DNA of 64,000 bases from Nilaparvata lugens (GCF_014356525.2 NC_052504.1:62079086-62143085), one strand, 5' to 3'. Positions 21,050 through 29,770 are shown, counted from the stretch's first letter. Notes: a model not told the origin generated them from the letters alone. Numbers and translations: made by a program.

Positions 21050-24038
21050 TGAAATGAAAAATGAAAATGAACTTTATTCAGCATTTAAGTAATACAACAT
21101 TTAAAACACTAATAGTTTCAGAATTATACTAAAGTGCGAGATAAATTACTTTCAACATGAAGAGGAGAAACCCATGTCTCCCTCTACAGTTTGTAGCATG
21201 GATACAGACAGACATCCTGCGCACAATTGGATGCGCCGTGTCATTTTGCTTCATGTTCTTGTGATGAAAACATCTCTGTGACACACAAACCAATATACCT
21301 GCTGACCAGTACACTTCTTGGAACATTGCCAGCAATAGATGGAGGGGAGTGTTGCCGCGTCGCGCTACAAAGCTCTCTCACTCAGACACAAAAGAAGAAG
21401 AATGCTGCTAGGTAGTGGGAGCGATTAGTGGAGGATAGAGCATCGGACCTCTCCGTCTTCGAGAAAGAGCCGTGTTAAAAGTAATTTATCTCGCACTTTA
21501 GCAGCAATTTTTTATAGACGCTGCCAGTTTACATTTATTCTATATATAAATTTCAGAATATAGAGGTAAGAGTTGCTAAATGAAATAAATAACAATTATT
21601 ATCTGCGGCCATTGCGGTACAATGATAATAATTTTATAAGAAAAATACTGTTTACAGAGAACGAAACTTAGAGTCAAAATTTAGAGTTAAAAATTTAATT
21701 TCGAATAACAAAACTAAAAAATTCAGAAACATAGAAACAGTTCAAAATACAATTCAGAAGATTTATAAAGCACTAATATATTCATGAAGAGATTACAATG
21801 GGGTTAAAACTACAATCTGACATGTCAAGATAAAACTTGAAGTAAACAGTCTAAATCATGTTGTTGAAACAACCAAGGTTTTATAATTTTCGTGAAATTT
21901 GTAAGGGAAGTTTTCCTCCTGCCATCATTAGGTATAATGTTATACAGTTTCGGACCTAGATAAACAAATGATTTCGCAAAAAAACTGAAGTTTATTCTAG
22001 GTAGTCGTGAGATGGAATCCTCTCTTCGTCTTTCAGGAAAGCAGGGTCTAAAAAACCCATCATTACCACTACGCAAAAAGAAAATTCTTAATACTTTAAA
22101 AGCAAATAAATGCCGGAGTGGGAAAATACCCAGTGATTGGAACAAAGGAAACGAAGGCTCTCTTCGATTTTTGAAAAGTATTATCCTAATAAAGTGCTTC
22201 TGTAATTTTTGTAGTGGACTGAAATGTACTTTTGCTGCTCCACCCCAGCATACAATGCCATATTCTAATTTAGAATTTATTAGAGCAAAATATACGGTGC
22301 GGAGGATTTTTGTGTTACACAGGTCTCTTAAGTGATAAAATTTGCATAGGTCTCTAGTAATATTTTTCTGCAGGTTGCTATGTGGGTGTTCCATTTAAGA
22401 GATGAATTGATAAAGATTCCAAGATATTTAATGAATCTACTTGCTCTATTGGGGGACATTGGCATAGAAAATCATATCTACAACTATTTAAATGAAAAAT
22501 TATTGGTTGAGGTAGAATTTTAGGAGAAATTGATGAATTTAGTTTTTTCAACATTTATTGCCAATCTGTTTCTGAGATACCAGTTCTGGAGGAGCTTACA
22601 ATCCTCATTTATTTTGCTGAACAAATCCTCCCATGAATTGCCCGACTAACTAGTACTGTATCATCTGCATAGCAAAAAATTTTCCCATTCAATTTAGCAT
22701 CACACAGATCATTCACAAAGATAATAAATAGTAAGGCTGAGAGCACTGAGCCCTGTGGTAATCCTGTGTTAACTGTTAGAAAAGGGCTATGTGTATTATT
22801 TACTTTCGTACATTGGGTTCTATCCTTTAAAAACGAACTAAACCACAGCAGTTGACACTAAAAAAATTAAACCTATTAAGAAAATGTAATAGTCTACATT
22901 TAACAAGTTTTTCTAATAGTTTCGAGAATATGGATAACAGCGCTATAGGCATGTAGTTATTAAGTTGTAATTTATCACCACCTTTAAAAATTGGGACAAT
23001 AACTGCCTTCTTTAATATTTGAGGAAAAACACCTTGTGACATACTTGCATTACACAAGTGACATAAAATTGTTATAATACTTGAAATAATTTGTTTCAAA
23101 GTTCCACTAGTAAGAGAGTCGTATCCAGTTGATTTCTTATTTGGCATGATTTTGATTAGATTGAAAATTTCTTCTTCGGTGGTAGGGTATATAAGGAATT
23201 ATCAGGATAATGTGCTTGGAAAACCTTGTTGTAATTATCTGGTGGGTCTATGTTCCTGAGTAGATCATCTTTGACATTGTTGGGGACTCTTATGAAATAT
23301 TCATTGAACTCTTTTGCTATAAACTGTGAATCCGTAATAATTGTATCATTATCCATTGCTTTAAAACTTGCAAAAGTGTTGTTTTGATTTTTCCTCCCCG
23401 TTATTTTATTAACTATTCTCCATTGAGCAGTTTTATATATATATGCGAAATGGCACTCACTCACTGACTGATTTACCTACTGACTGACTGACTCACTCAC
23501 TCACTCGCAGAACTAAAAATCTACCGGACCAAAAACGTTCAAATTTGGTAGGTATGTTCAGTTGGCCCTTTAGAGGCGTACTAAGAACGGATTTGGAAAA
23601 ATTTCCAAAGATACGCCCGAAATCTGCGTTTATCCAGCGTTTTTTAGCGTTTTCTCAGCTTTATCGAGAACAAATGAACAGAAAATGTTCAAATTTAGTA
23701 CAGAAGCTCAGCTAGGGTGTAATTTTAATGTTGTGTTAGAAGGAATTTGCAATAACGTCAGCGAGCCCGCTGATCTCATTTTTGGACGATCCAGTCGGGG
23801 GTCCAGGGGGCGGAGCCCCCTGGCTAGACGGATATGGTGAGCGAAGCGGGCCTGACGGTTAGTATACTATATTTCGTAATAGTCACAAATGATGTGTGTT
23901 TTCTTACAGGTGCAGTCTGTGAGCCAAGGGGGACAAGGCAAAATGATATCATTCGTGGAAAGGAAAGCCAAATTGATTGCAGATGCTCGGAGAAAATACA
24001 TCGAAAAGCACGGCCTTGTAGATGCTTGGGCTGAATAG
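6269..24038 (+). CDS. AUP1: AUP1 (ancient ubiquitous protein 1) orthologue, 8 exons readable, one missing
   Basis: Spliced product: join 6269-6324, 7731-7871, 11690-11840, 13278-13441, 14292-14453, 15267-15387, [unseen exon], 18146-18279, 23910-24038. All introns are GT...AG and phases match at every visible junction. Family knowledge: AUP1 is a monotopic ER/lipid-droplet protein that recruits UBE2G2 and ubiquitinated clients in ERAD. Seen here: an N-terminal membrane hairpin (YSPLGLCLATVRLF), an acyltransferase-like domain (VIISNKV..., QPEEATTSGKVGLLKF), the second half of a CUE domain (SVDLTISNILEESVPF) and a C-terminal UBE2G2-binding-like helix (ERKAKLIADARRKYIEKHG). The visible exons give about 352 codons against about 410 in vertebrates. 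The exon for the first half of the CUE domain is not found between 15388 and 18145. The acyltransferase HX4D motif reads KX4D. Possible poly(A) signal AATAAA at 24573. Confidence 0.93.
7731..7871 (+). CDS. AUP1: AUP1 exon 2 (membrane hairpin)
   Basis: Acceptor TTTTTTTCAG, donor GTATGT. It encodes FPKKGWQILTLLLYSPLG and a long hydrophobic run. This corresponds to the ER/lipid-droplet hairpin of AUP1, where vertebrates have LLLYAPVGFCL. It enters in phase 2 and leaves in phase 2. Confidence 0.93.
8080..8290. repeat. Probable decayed transposon fragment, intron 2 of AUP1
   Basis: A GC-raised patch (8210-8265, with GTGAGGCGGCGTCTGCC) lies in AT-rich intron. Its composition and stop-rich frames suggest a LINE-derived fragment. 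The family was not identified. Confidence 0.25.
8300..11689. other. Rest of AUP1 intron 2
   Basis: AT-rich DNA with no exon, TIR or retroelement domain recognised. A GC-raised patch at 9640-9850 has no readable product. A short palindrome (GTAGACAG/CTGTCTAC) is at about 11472-11492. Confidence 0.5.
11690..11840 (+). CDS. AUP1: AUP1 exon 3 (acyltransferase motif I region)
   Basis: Acceptor TTCTTTCAG, donor GTGAGT. It encodes VFTRVIGAVLGIVLYRENE and then SNKVTCLDN. The vertebrate equivalent SNHVTPFD carries an HX4D motif. Here the His position is AAA (Lys, 11787-11789) while the Asp (11802-11804) remains. Confidence 0.93.
12111..12346. repeat. Foldback element (MITE-like), AUP1 intron 3
   Basis: Arms at 12111-12143 and 12313-12346 are near-perfect reverse complements (TGCATACAAATATAACTTGT and partner). 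About 170 bp of unrelated sequence separates them. No coding capacity. Confidence 0.7.
13278..13441 (+). CDS. AUP1: AUP1 exon 4
   Basis: Acceptor TTTAACAG, donor GTAAGT, starting in phase 0. It encodes WDLPSPLAWVLGVLDTTDGR and ends MLLQPEEATTSGKVGLLK, the counterpart of the vertebrate LLLFPEEEATNGREGLL block. The reading frame joins exons 3 and 5 without a shift. Confidence 0.93.
14292..14453 (+). CDS. AUP1: AUP1 exon 5
   Basis: Acceptor TTTCCTTGCAG, donor GTAAGT. It encodes FAPWTAKFSDTMQPLVIEV, continuing to FFTPFTVFKLK, which matches the vertebrate FSSWPFSIQDVVQPL and LFVPFTVYQVRWL segments closing the acyltransferase-like domain. Confidence 0.93.
15267..15387 (+). CDS. AUP1: AUP1 exon 6
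   Basis: Acceptor TGTTTTCAG, donor GTTAGT. It encodes YLPVITRKANESDEDLLGRI and ends ICATRHTAADK, matching the vertebrate stretch before the CUE domain that ends in LTPADK. The next residues of the family (linker and start of CUE) do not follow in this exon. Confidence 0.92.
15856..15918. repeat. (TA)n microsatellite
   Basis: A long AT dinucleotide run, continuing in broken form to about 15955, in the AUP1 intron that should hold the unseen CUE exon. Confidence 0.95.
17140..18006 (-). mobile_element. LINE remnant (RT fragment), minus strand, split by a MITE
   Basis: On the minus strand 18006-17702 reads FSDDTATIFPGRTWAEVHEI, then stop-interrupted sequence, then NIQKTNYITFYFNK and CLYIDETLTF. 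This is the RT stretch from the YADDT catalytic motif (here FSDDT) to the 'YLGIYID' block of Jockey-like LINEs. 17140-17237 looks like a LINE 3' end on the same strand (AATAAATTGAATTG). The middle is lost and a MITE occupies 17238-17701. Confidence 0.75.
17238..17701. mobile_element. MITE with CCTTCCGG...-type TIRs
   Basis: Left end CCTTCCGGAAGTCGCGCT and right end, read in reverse, CCTTCCGGTAGTCGCGCT match except for one base. The inner ends share TTGTAA/TTTTTAC. About 464 bp, no ORF. It sits inside the LINE remnant, so it is the younger insertion. Confidence 0.7.
18146..18279 (+). CDS. AUP1: AUP1 exon with second half of CUE domain
   Basis: Acceptor TTTGTTTGTAG (an alternative AG lies 4 bases on), donor GTAAGT. 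It encodes RTHSVDLTISNILEESVPF, corresponding to the second half of the CUE domain, then a Pro/Gln/Ala-rich linker. It enters after one base of a codon, while exon 6 leaves in phase 0, so an exon of length 3n+1 must lie between them. Confidence 0.9.
18509..19429 (+). mobile_element. Internally deleted Tc1/mariner-type transposon
   Basis: Imperfect TIRs (GGTGCGGCAGCAAAACTTCC at 18514 and the complement of GGAAGTTTCGCTGCCGCACT at 19408-19427) are flanked by TA on both sides. Inside, 18628-18811 encodes an N-terminal helix-turn-helix/DUF4817-like segment (MHWNNEKRAFAVETYF). 18950-19300 encodes the end of a mariner-type transposase (NRPTTLKNLKTNIREEIANI, MLTRVMTNAKNRF). Frames are broken, the central catalytic part is lost and the total is only about 920 bp. 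It lies in the last AUP1 intron. Confidence 0.88.
18628..19300 (+). pseudogene. Transposase pseudogene of the 18.5-kb element
   Basis: DUF4817/HTH start at 18643 and C-terminal segment at 19145-19290 in different frames, with stops and a deletion between. The fragment FDFNPCDFF-like region (19110-19140) is frameshifted. It cannot encode an active enzyme. Confidence 0.8.
19828..20260 (+). mobile_element. Possible end of another Tc1/mariner element
   Basis: Starts with TACAGAGTGTTTCATAAAGG, the typical ACAGRGTGTTTC end of Tc1/mariner relatives, followed by non-coding sequence that includes GAAATCGCGCC. No transposase and no matching right end were found. Confidence 0.35.
21002..21046. repeat. 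(TA)n microsatellite
   Basis: Uninterrupted TA repeat, immediately before a GAATGAAATGAAAAATGAAA stretch. Confidence 0.95.
21129..21501. mobile_element. MITE with perfect 24-bp TIRs, ~373 bp
   Basis: Left end CTAAAGTGCGAGATAAATTA(CTTT) and right end AAAGTAATTTATCTCGCACT(TTAG) are perfect complements over 24 bases. The interior is GC-raised, with overlapping ORFs on both strands that resemble nothing known. The superfamily is not determined because no clear target-site duplication is visible. Confidence 0.82.
21780..23464 (-). mobile_element. Jockey/CR1-like LINE fragment, minus strand
   Basis: In minus-strand order: 23464-23156 is the linker between endonuclease and RT (NKITGRKNQNNTFASF). 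23147-22827 is the RT start (MPNKKSTGYDSLTSGTLKQI, VPIFKGGDKLQLNNY). 22755-22657 carries GLPQGSVLSAL and the catalytic CYADDT. 22394-21825 is the RT C-terminus (YGIVCWGGAAKV). Frameshifts and a stop after YADDT...GRICSAK disable it. It is 5'-truncated and abuts a Helitron-like repeat at 23432-23870. It lies antisense in the last AUP1 intron. Confidence 0.9.
23432..23870 (+). mobile_element. Helitron-like or SINE-like repeat
   Basis: It begins TATATATATGCGAAATGGCA, then CACTCACTGACTG repeats, then a conserved non-coding body (CCGGACCAAAAACGTTC, AAATGAACAGAAAATGTTC). It ends in a GC-rich hairpin (CCAGGGGGCGGAGCCCCCTGG) followed at once by CTAG and GAGCGAAGCGGGCCTGACGG. A terminal hairpin plus CTAG recalls Helitron 3' ends, but the spacing is unusual. 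A decayed relative is at 33614-34040. Confidence 0.6.
23910..24038 (+). CDS. AUP1: AUP1 last exon (UBE2G2-binding region)
   Basis: Acceptor TTTCTTACAG, with an alternative AG 6 bases on. It encodes VQSVSQGGQGKMISFVERKA and ends LVDAWAE before TAG at 24036. The ERK...ARRKYIEK pattern matches the C-terminal G2BR helix of AUP1 (ERKQALYEYARRRF in vertebrates). Confidence 0.92.
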   Translation: MQSVSQGGQGKMISFVERKAKLIADARRKYIEKHGLVDAWAE

Positions 24039-24600
24039 AATTAAGTAATGTATCTGACTGAAATTTATTGACTTCTTTGTATTCGGATGTAATAGCCTGC
24101 GGGCAGTTTCATTGGAGCTGTAGAATCATCAATAGTTAATTATTGAATCGGTTGAGTAGGTGATTTTACATTGTTTGAAATGTATTTGAATGCTCTTCAA
24201 CTCGAGTAGGCAGTGTCTCCTAGATGACTTCTAAATTATTGTTATTCAATAGTAATCACTGATCATAAGAATTTCAGTGATTATAAAAATGTCTAAAGTT
24301 TGAAAAGATTTGTATAACCTTGTTCATTCTTAGCCTATATAAAATTTATTTATGAATGATTGTTGATAAGATATGGAAACTATATTCTCGTAATTAATCC
24401 ACTTGCAGGTTTCCATTTCCATACAGTTGAAAGCATTCTCAAAAATGTAAATAGTTCTGTTTATAGAATATAAAATTCTCTTTTTGTATTCAGTTTTATT
24501 TGGTCTAACAACAGGTTTGTAAAATATTTAAAAACATAACTTCACTTTTAATCCATCCAAATTATGCTAATGAATAAAACATTGCGTTTTGCATTGTCCC
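24039..24600 (+). other. AUP1: AUP1 3' UTR and probable poly(A) site
   Basis: AT-rich non-coding sequence follows the stop. The first good AATAAA is at 24573-24578, giving a 3' UTR of about 550 bases. The position of the end is inferred. Confidence 0.4.
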
Positions 24601-24992
24601 ATTTTATCCCGAACCAATTTTTTTAATATGTTTTTCAGATAAAAATACTAAGTTTAAACCCTATTTAGTCCTCGATTGTATCCCAATATTGCTAATGTGT
24701 TTTTTGAGTTGGCTGAAAACAGGTGTGACCATAGTAACGGTAGGATAATTCACAGCCATTGACAAACCGTAGCCTACCTTACTTGATTCAAATATACAGA
24801 TCAGTAAACCACACGAATGTATATGGACAATGATTCATTTCATTGTCAAATGGGCCAGTACACTTTGAAAATCCCATAGGCCTAATTAATTCCAAATAAT
24901 TTCTTCTCATGATAGAATTTTTTATTTCTTAGTTATATGTTTTTTAAATTATCAACTAGATTTACTTTTATTTCTCATCCATCATAAAAATC

Positions 24993-25194
24993 ATACTGAA
25001 TAAAAAGACTAGATATTGTCCAACCACAAATTTATTAAAAGTAGAGATACCGGTTTTGGTTGTTACTCCATTATCAATCTCTGGTAATTTTTTACCGATT
25101 TACCAGATATTGATAATGATATAACAACCGAAACCGGTCGTTCGATTTCAAATAAATCTGTGGTTGAACAATATCTAGTATTTTTATTCAGTAT
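24993..25194. repeat. Foldback repeat with ACCGGTTT motif, copy 1
   Basis: Arms of about 80 bp (ACTGAATAAAAAGACTAGAT and its complement ATCTAGTATTTTTATTCAGT) enclose two facing ACCGGTTT(T/C)GGTTGTT motifs. Non-coding. A second, more degenerate member is at 26737-26911. Confidence 0.85.
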
Positions 25195-25229
25195 TGATAA
25201 GTATGAACTTCGCCTCCACAACTACTCCG

Positions 25230-25313
25230 AAAATGAAAATAACAGCAATCCTAATTAGCTTCACATTGCCTATTGTCTATGCACCCACCCAAATCTTCTC
25301 CAGAATCTTCCTT
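25230..25313 (+). other. Short ORF with signal-peptide-like start, weak
   Basis: ATG AAA ATA ACA GCA... gives MKITAILISFTLPIVYA, which looks like a signal peptide, followed by PTQIFSRIFLG and a GTGAGT donor-like site. The preceding bases belong to the flank of the foldback repeat and no downstream exon was found. Probably chance or repeat-derived. Confidence 0.12.
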
Positions 25314-25319
25314 GGTGAG

Positions 25320-26736
25320 TAGCCTACCCCACCTTTTAGGAGCATCTTCCTCATCATCTGCTTGAATAATTTTTAGTCCTTCTGGAGGGTAAATCCAGGC
25401 CTGAAAGTAGTAATAACGTTGTTCCCATCCAATATTGGCAGAAAAAAAGTAATATATAAGTTGCTGCCAATTTTAGTGGTTTGTCCTAGCTTTACCATAT
25501 TATGGTAGCAGTAAAATAATAAAAAACTTGTTTGTGAAGGTAAAATATGATAAAACTTATGAATATCTAACAACAAATCATTGTTCACTATTTTTTATTG
25601 TTTCCAATCTGAAATAATTATCATTAAAAACGTATCCTAGAATTTCCTTACTGAAAGTGTAGATACATCTCATCCAGCAACAAAAAATCCTAGTGGACAA
25701 TCAAAATAGGCTTAGATCACTGTTGGATGATTCCAATCTCAACCAATAACAAACTAGAAATGCTGGACCTGCTCTTCTAGAAAGGATTTGTTAGATTTTC
25801 CTACTCAAAAAGCAACTGATCAAAAAATGTCCCACTCATTTTCACACTGCTTGTTTAGTGTGACCATATGGTGACTCTAGGATAACATTAGTTTGAGCAA
25901 AAGCAGTTGACAGATTCTAGCAAGGTATCTAGAATGTATTCTAGGTACATTGGATTCTACCATAGCCACCTCCAATACCTCTGTATTAGAGGTGGCTTAT
26001 GGTTCTACCGTTTCTACAAACTTGAATGTTCTTTTAAAATATTTTTTTTGTAGATTCTAATAAACGTAACATTTTCATCTCTACATCTATGCTTATATAT
26101 ACTGAATTTTAAGGGAGTTTTTCATTAATTCAATAATGCTCATCTGTAGGGTGCAACTCAAATTACGAGCAAATCAATAATATTATCATCAGAAACGGGA
26201 TGAAATATATTTTTATTTTTGCATAAGTTTTGTCACTGTACAAGAGTTTTTTCGTGCTCCATAAATGAAGTACATTTTTCAATTTCAAAAAAATTTTTGT
26301 TATGAATAGGCCTATATAATATAAATTTTATTCCAAAACATGTGTTATACGTATAGTTACTGTATAATGAACGTTGTCAAATGTAAATAATATCAATATA
26401 GAACAAAATCCTGTTTATGAAATTTATGTAATTATCAAACAGGAAAGAATAAAAAATAATATATATGATCTACTGTCAATGTGTTTCTCAAAGTTCTTGT
26501 GTACAATAACCGGAAGTCCGAAATGATAATAATAATAACTAGTAGTTCTGCAAACAGTAGACCTCGCTCATGAATACAACTTTCAATCTAATGAGAAGGG
26601 CCAGTACAGTAATTATTGTGAAGATTTAGCCATGATTGTCATCTATTATTTTCTCCATTGAAAGTGCTAGAGACACCGTTTCCAGGGACACCGGACTTAT
26701 CAAGGAGTACCTTTATATCAAATACATACCTTTTAA
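25320..26736. other. Intergenic DNA, nothing recognised
   Basis: AT-rich DNA 3' of AUP1 with no domain-bearing ORF. A short palindrome (ACCTCCAATACCTCTGTATT facing AATACAGAGGT-type bases) lies at about 25968-25996. Confidence 0.5.
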
Positions 26737-26911
26737 ATGAAAAAGACTAAGAAATTGTCAAAAAACCACAGATTTATTGATACTCAGAAAGACCGGTTTC
26801 GGTCATTATCAGAGTTTATCAGAGATTGACAATGGTGTAATTACCGATAACGGTATTTCTAAGTATCAATAAATCTGTGTTTTTTGACAATTTCTTGGTC
26901 TTTTCAATTTA
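26737..26911. repeat. Foldback repeat with ACCGGTTT motif, copy 2
   Basis: Arms AAAGACTAAGAAATTGTCAA and TTGACAATTTCTTGGTCTTT with internal GACCGGTTTCGGTCATTAT. Same architecture and shared internal motifs (ATCAATAAATCTGTG) as 24993-25194. Confidence 0.85.
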
Positions 26912-27185
26912 ATGTTAATAATTACCACAATATCAACTTCTCAACTACACAAAAAGGAAAAAAAAAACATTTTTACCTTTACATACAAATTTTTCTCTAC
27001 AACTATTGGACTCTAATACAATAAAGATTTTTTAAAATAATTTATCCAATTAATTTGTTAAATCAATTTAATAATAATAATAATAAGATGATTCAATTTA
27101 ATTATTCTATCTAATCATAATAATTTATTTTACAATGATATATTATTAGAATAAGATAAGACAATATTAGTATTATCTGCAAAAA

Positions 27186-27275
27186 AAAAAATCTGGCAGG
27201 AACGAGAAGTGAACCTGGGTCCCACAGTGTGACAGACCACGGTCTAACCGACTCGACCACCATGTGCTCATAACA
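27186..27275 (-). repeat. tRNA-derived SINE head or tRNA pseudogene
   Basis: Read on the minus strand, TGGTCGAGTCGGTTAGACCG resembles a pol III A box. CTGTCAC equals the anticodon loop of tRNA-Asp(GTC), and CCAGGTTCACTTCTCG resembles a B box. A run of T follows, as in a pol III terminator. The stems do not pair well enough for a working tRNA. Confidence 0.5.
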
Positions 27276-27540
27276 ATAGAAGCGGAAAAGTATGGGAATG
27301 AATTATTGCTGTATCTTCAAAGACACATTCATTCTGGATTGAGGTTAGTTCGCGGTTTTTCAAGTATTACAACAAAACCAGAGGTTTTATCAAAAATCGT
27401 TACACATACGTTTCTGCGCCTTGTTTCAAAGAACTTGCATACCAAATTTCATCCAAATCGGACAATAACTGCGGTACAAACAAACAGACGAAAGCCGATT
27501 GAGTCGAAACTAAGACCTCAGCTTCGCTTCGGTCAATAAT
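27276..27540. repeat. Interspersed repeat ending in (AAT)n
   Basis: A non-coding block that contains TACCAAATTTCATCCAAATC, a frequent transposon-like phrase, and ends CTTCGCTTCGGTCAATAATA before the LINE fragment. No terminal structure was established. Confidence 0.4.
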
Positions 27541-27881
27541 AATAATACTCATTCTCCACCACCAGGCTTTTAAGAGGCACAAAGCCTGATGATGTCCTCC
27601 TTGACATTACTCCAAAGACAATGTATGTCATTGAGTTTTCAGCACCAGCTGAGGGCAATATTGTCACCAAAGAGGAGGAAAAACAGACAAAATATCATGA
27701 CCTACTAGAGCTGCGCAGGCTAAACCTAGGCTACTCTGTAAGAATGGTGGTGTTGATTGTAGGTGTACTGGGGGGCATGAGACCCTCATTTTTGGCCAAC
27801 CTTAGAACGATTCCAGCCTGGGAGAGACCTGCGTCTGACAGAAGGCTGTCATTCTTGGTCTACTCAGAGCGAACGATTTAA
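27541..27881 (+). mobile_element. C-terminal fragment of a LINE with restriction-like endonuclease
   Basis: Reads RGTKPDDVLLDITPKTMYVI, then EFSAPAEGNIVTKEEEKQTK and YHDLLELRRL...GYSVRMVV, then GVLGGMRPSFL. PD...(12-14)...E..., followed by KxxKY, is the active-site pattern of the R2/R4-type restriction-like endonuclease at the end of early-branching LINEs. Only this last domain is present, from a 5'-truncated insertion. No RT lies upstream. Confidence 0.75.
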
Positions 27882-28682
27882 TGGTAACGGACCCAGTATG
27901 ATTGTTTACCACATGAACATGTGGAGCAGTCACTCTTGTAAAATTGCTTGTCATTCCTCCTTGGGGGTCGGAGCCCAGGGAAAGGGTGGTCAAGCAAAAC
28001 CTCAAACAGGAATAAGTAAATAATAATAATGGTTGGGCTCCACATCACCCCTTACAGCCAAACCCTACGTCAAGTCTCCAAATGACTAGTGAGTATACTT
28101 AGGCAATTCGCGTGTAGTAGAACGGCCCAATTAGCCTTGCCATAAGAATGTTTTGGATTTCATGGTAACTCTTGAATGGGTTCCTACAAAGATTTTAAGA
28201 TTTTTCTCCTCTTGAAAATGTTCGACACTTCAAAAAATCTATTTTATATGACAGTTTATTGCGCATCTTCCTACAGGAGCTGTGAAGCTACTAAGAACGG
28301 CATCAAATTGATAGTACTGTCCAATTTTTTGTAATTTCCAATATCGTTTATTTATTAGGATATGATTTTTGAAAAGAAGAAAAAACTCAGTGCAAACTGA
28401 AATGCATTGCGAATGCATAGAGAACAAAGAATGTAACTTATTTCTAATTCATTCGTCAAACCATTCCACTGACAATTGAGTATGATTTATATATAATATA
28501 CCGTAGTCCAGGCAATGAATGCTCAAGAAAGGTGTAGAGGAAAATATTTGGAAGACAATTTTTGACCCCACAGTTCTGTTTAGGGTAGTAAGGAGGTAAA
28601 CATATCAAATGTCCCCACTCCTACCCACTGTGCTGAGGGGTTGGGGGTGGTTCAAAGGTACCATTTTTTTATCTCTTTCCTG

Positions 28683-28800
28683 TATAGGGCTACTTGTAAT
28701 ATAAATATAAAGAAAATGAATAAAAATCTCAGTACCCTTTTTTTAAAATATTTTATCACAACATGTTTCGGTCATTTATGCCATTTTCAAGTGATATGAA
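28683..28800. repeat. Palindromic-family repeat, half copy
   Basis: Contains GGCTACTTGTAATATAAATA, ATCTCAGTACCCTTTTTTT and TGTTTCGGTCATTTATGCC. The first two blocks recur in inverted pairing at 58803-58940, marking a shared mobile family. Confidence 0.7.
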
Positions 28801-28893
28801 TTAAATAAAATAAATACTACTGGAAGATTCTTATTTTGATCATATGTTAGTGTATTCATATGTTTTTATGAACTAGGACTGTAAATTTTGGGT

Positions 28894-29475
28894 TTAAATT
28901 CGCATGCTTCTATTAAAAATGGGGTTATTGGTGTATAATTGGATTAAGTTTATTATTTTATCTCTGTTTAATTTTGCTGCTTTATAAATATGAAATTCTT
29001 CTTTGACATTCAGTTTTTGACTTTTATTACCATAATTAAGTATTTTTATATTGGAATTTATATCTGTAAAATTATGGCCTGAATCTATCAAGTGTTCAGC
29101 AAATGCTGACTTTTGTGTATAATTTTTAGATTTTAGTGCTTGGATATGTTCTCGAAATCTGATATGGAAATTTCTACCCATTTGCCCTATATAGAATTTG
29201 TCGCAATCACTACATTTAAGTACATAGATTCCAGATTTTTTAAACTTATCTTGCTGTACATTTAAATTTGATTTCTTTTTTATCAGTTCGAATGCATTAT
29301 TTGTTGTCCTATAACCTAGAATAAATTTATTTTTTGTAAAGGTTTTTCTTATAGCTTTATTAAATTTTGTGTTATATGGAACACAAATATATTCTTTATT
29401 TCCTACATTTCCTTGATTATTTTGAGTTCTATCCATGATTCCACAAAATAAAGCAGTATTACTATCATCAATCAC
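28894..29475 (-). mobile_element. Penelope-like element, GIY-YIG endonuclease fragment
   Basis: An open 193-codon minus-strand frame (29475-28894). Near residue 80-115 it shows KKSGIYVLKCSDCDKFYIGQ followed by MGRNFHIRFREHI. This is a GIY-YIG core with the two-Cys insertion typical of Penelope-like elements; a further Ala-Glu-His...His (AEHLIDSGHNF) segment follows. It ends in TGA before the LTNNPIFNRS-type tail. The RT part is absent, so this is a 5'-truncated copy with no stops in the remaining domain. Confidence 0.88.
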
Positions 29476-29700
29476 TCTCGAGTAGAGGATCTATTTTTTG
29501 GGCTTTTATTCATATTTTCATTTCCTTCATTATTCAATATGTTCATTTCTATCAGCAATGCATAGTGATCTGATAACATAGTATGTATTATTTTTGATGA
29601 CCTTTTACTCTCATCTATATCTGTAGCTATGTTGTCTATGCATGTCCCAGGAGTTAAACGTCCCGATATTTTACAGAATAGCTCGATCAAGTGCTAGAAG
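29476..29700 (-). mobile_element. LINE apurinic-like endonuclease (EEP) fragment, minus strand
   Basis: Encodes GTCIDNIATDI and later HTMLSDHYALLIEM. The CIDNI...LSDHYAL pair is the end of the AP-endonuclease domain of Jockey-type LINEs. It belongs to a different element class from the Penelope fragment it abuts. 5' and 3' ends are lost. Confidence 0.75.
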
Positions 29701-29770
29701 AAGTTTCAAATGATAACAGCAATAATTTTGAATTTTATAAACAGTTTAAATTATAGTCTGAATAAAATAA

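Noticed and set aside
21227..21415. ORFs inside the 373-bp MITE
   Set aside because: They overlap on both strands within an element bounded by perfect TIRs and match no transposase.
25230..25313. Signal-peptide-like first exon as a new secreted protein gene
   Set aside because: No second exon, start lies in the flank of a foldback repeat, and the donor match alone is weak evidence. Kept only as a low-confidence feature.
27264..27539. 91-codon + ORF
   Set aside because: Lies across a SINE-like head and an interspersed repeat containing typical non-coding repeat phrases.
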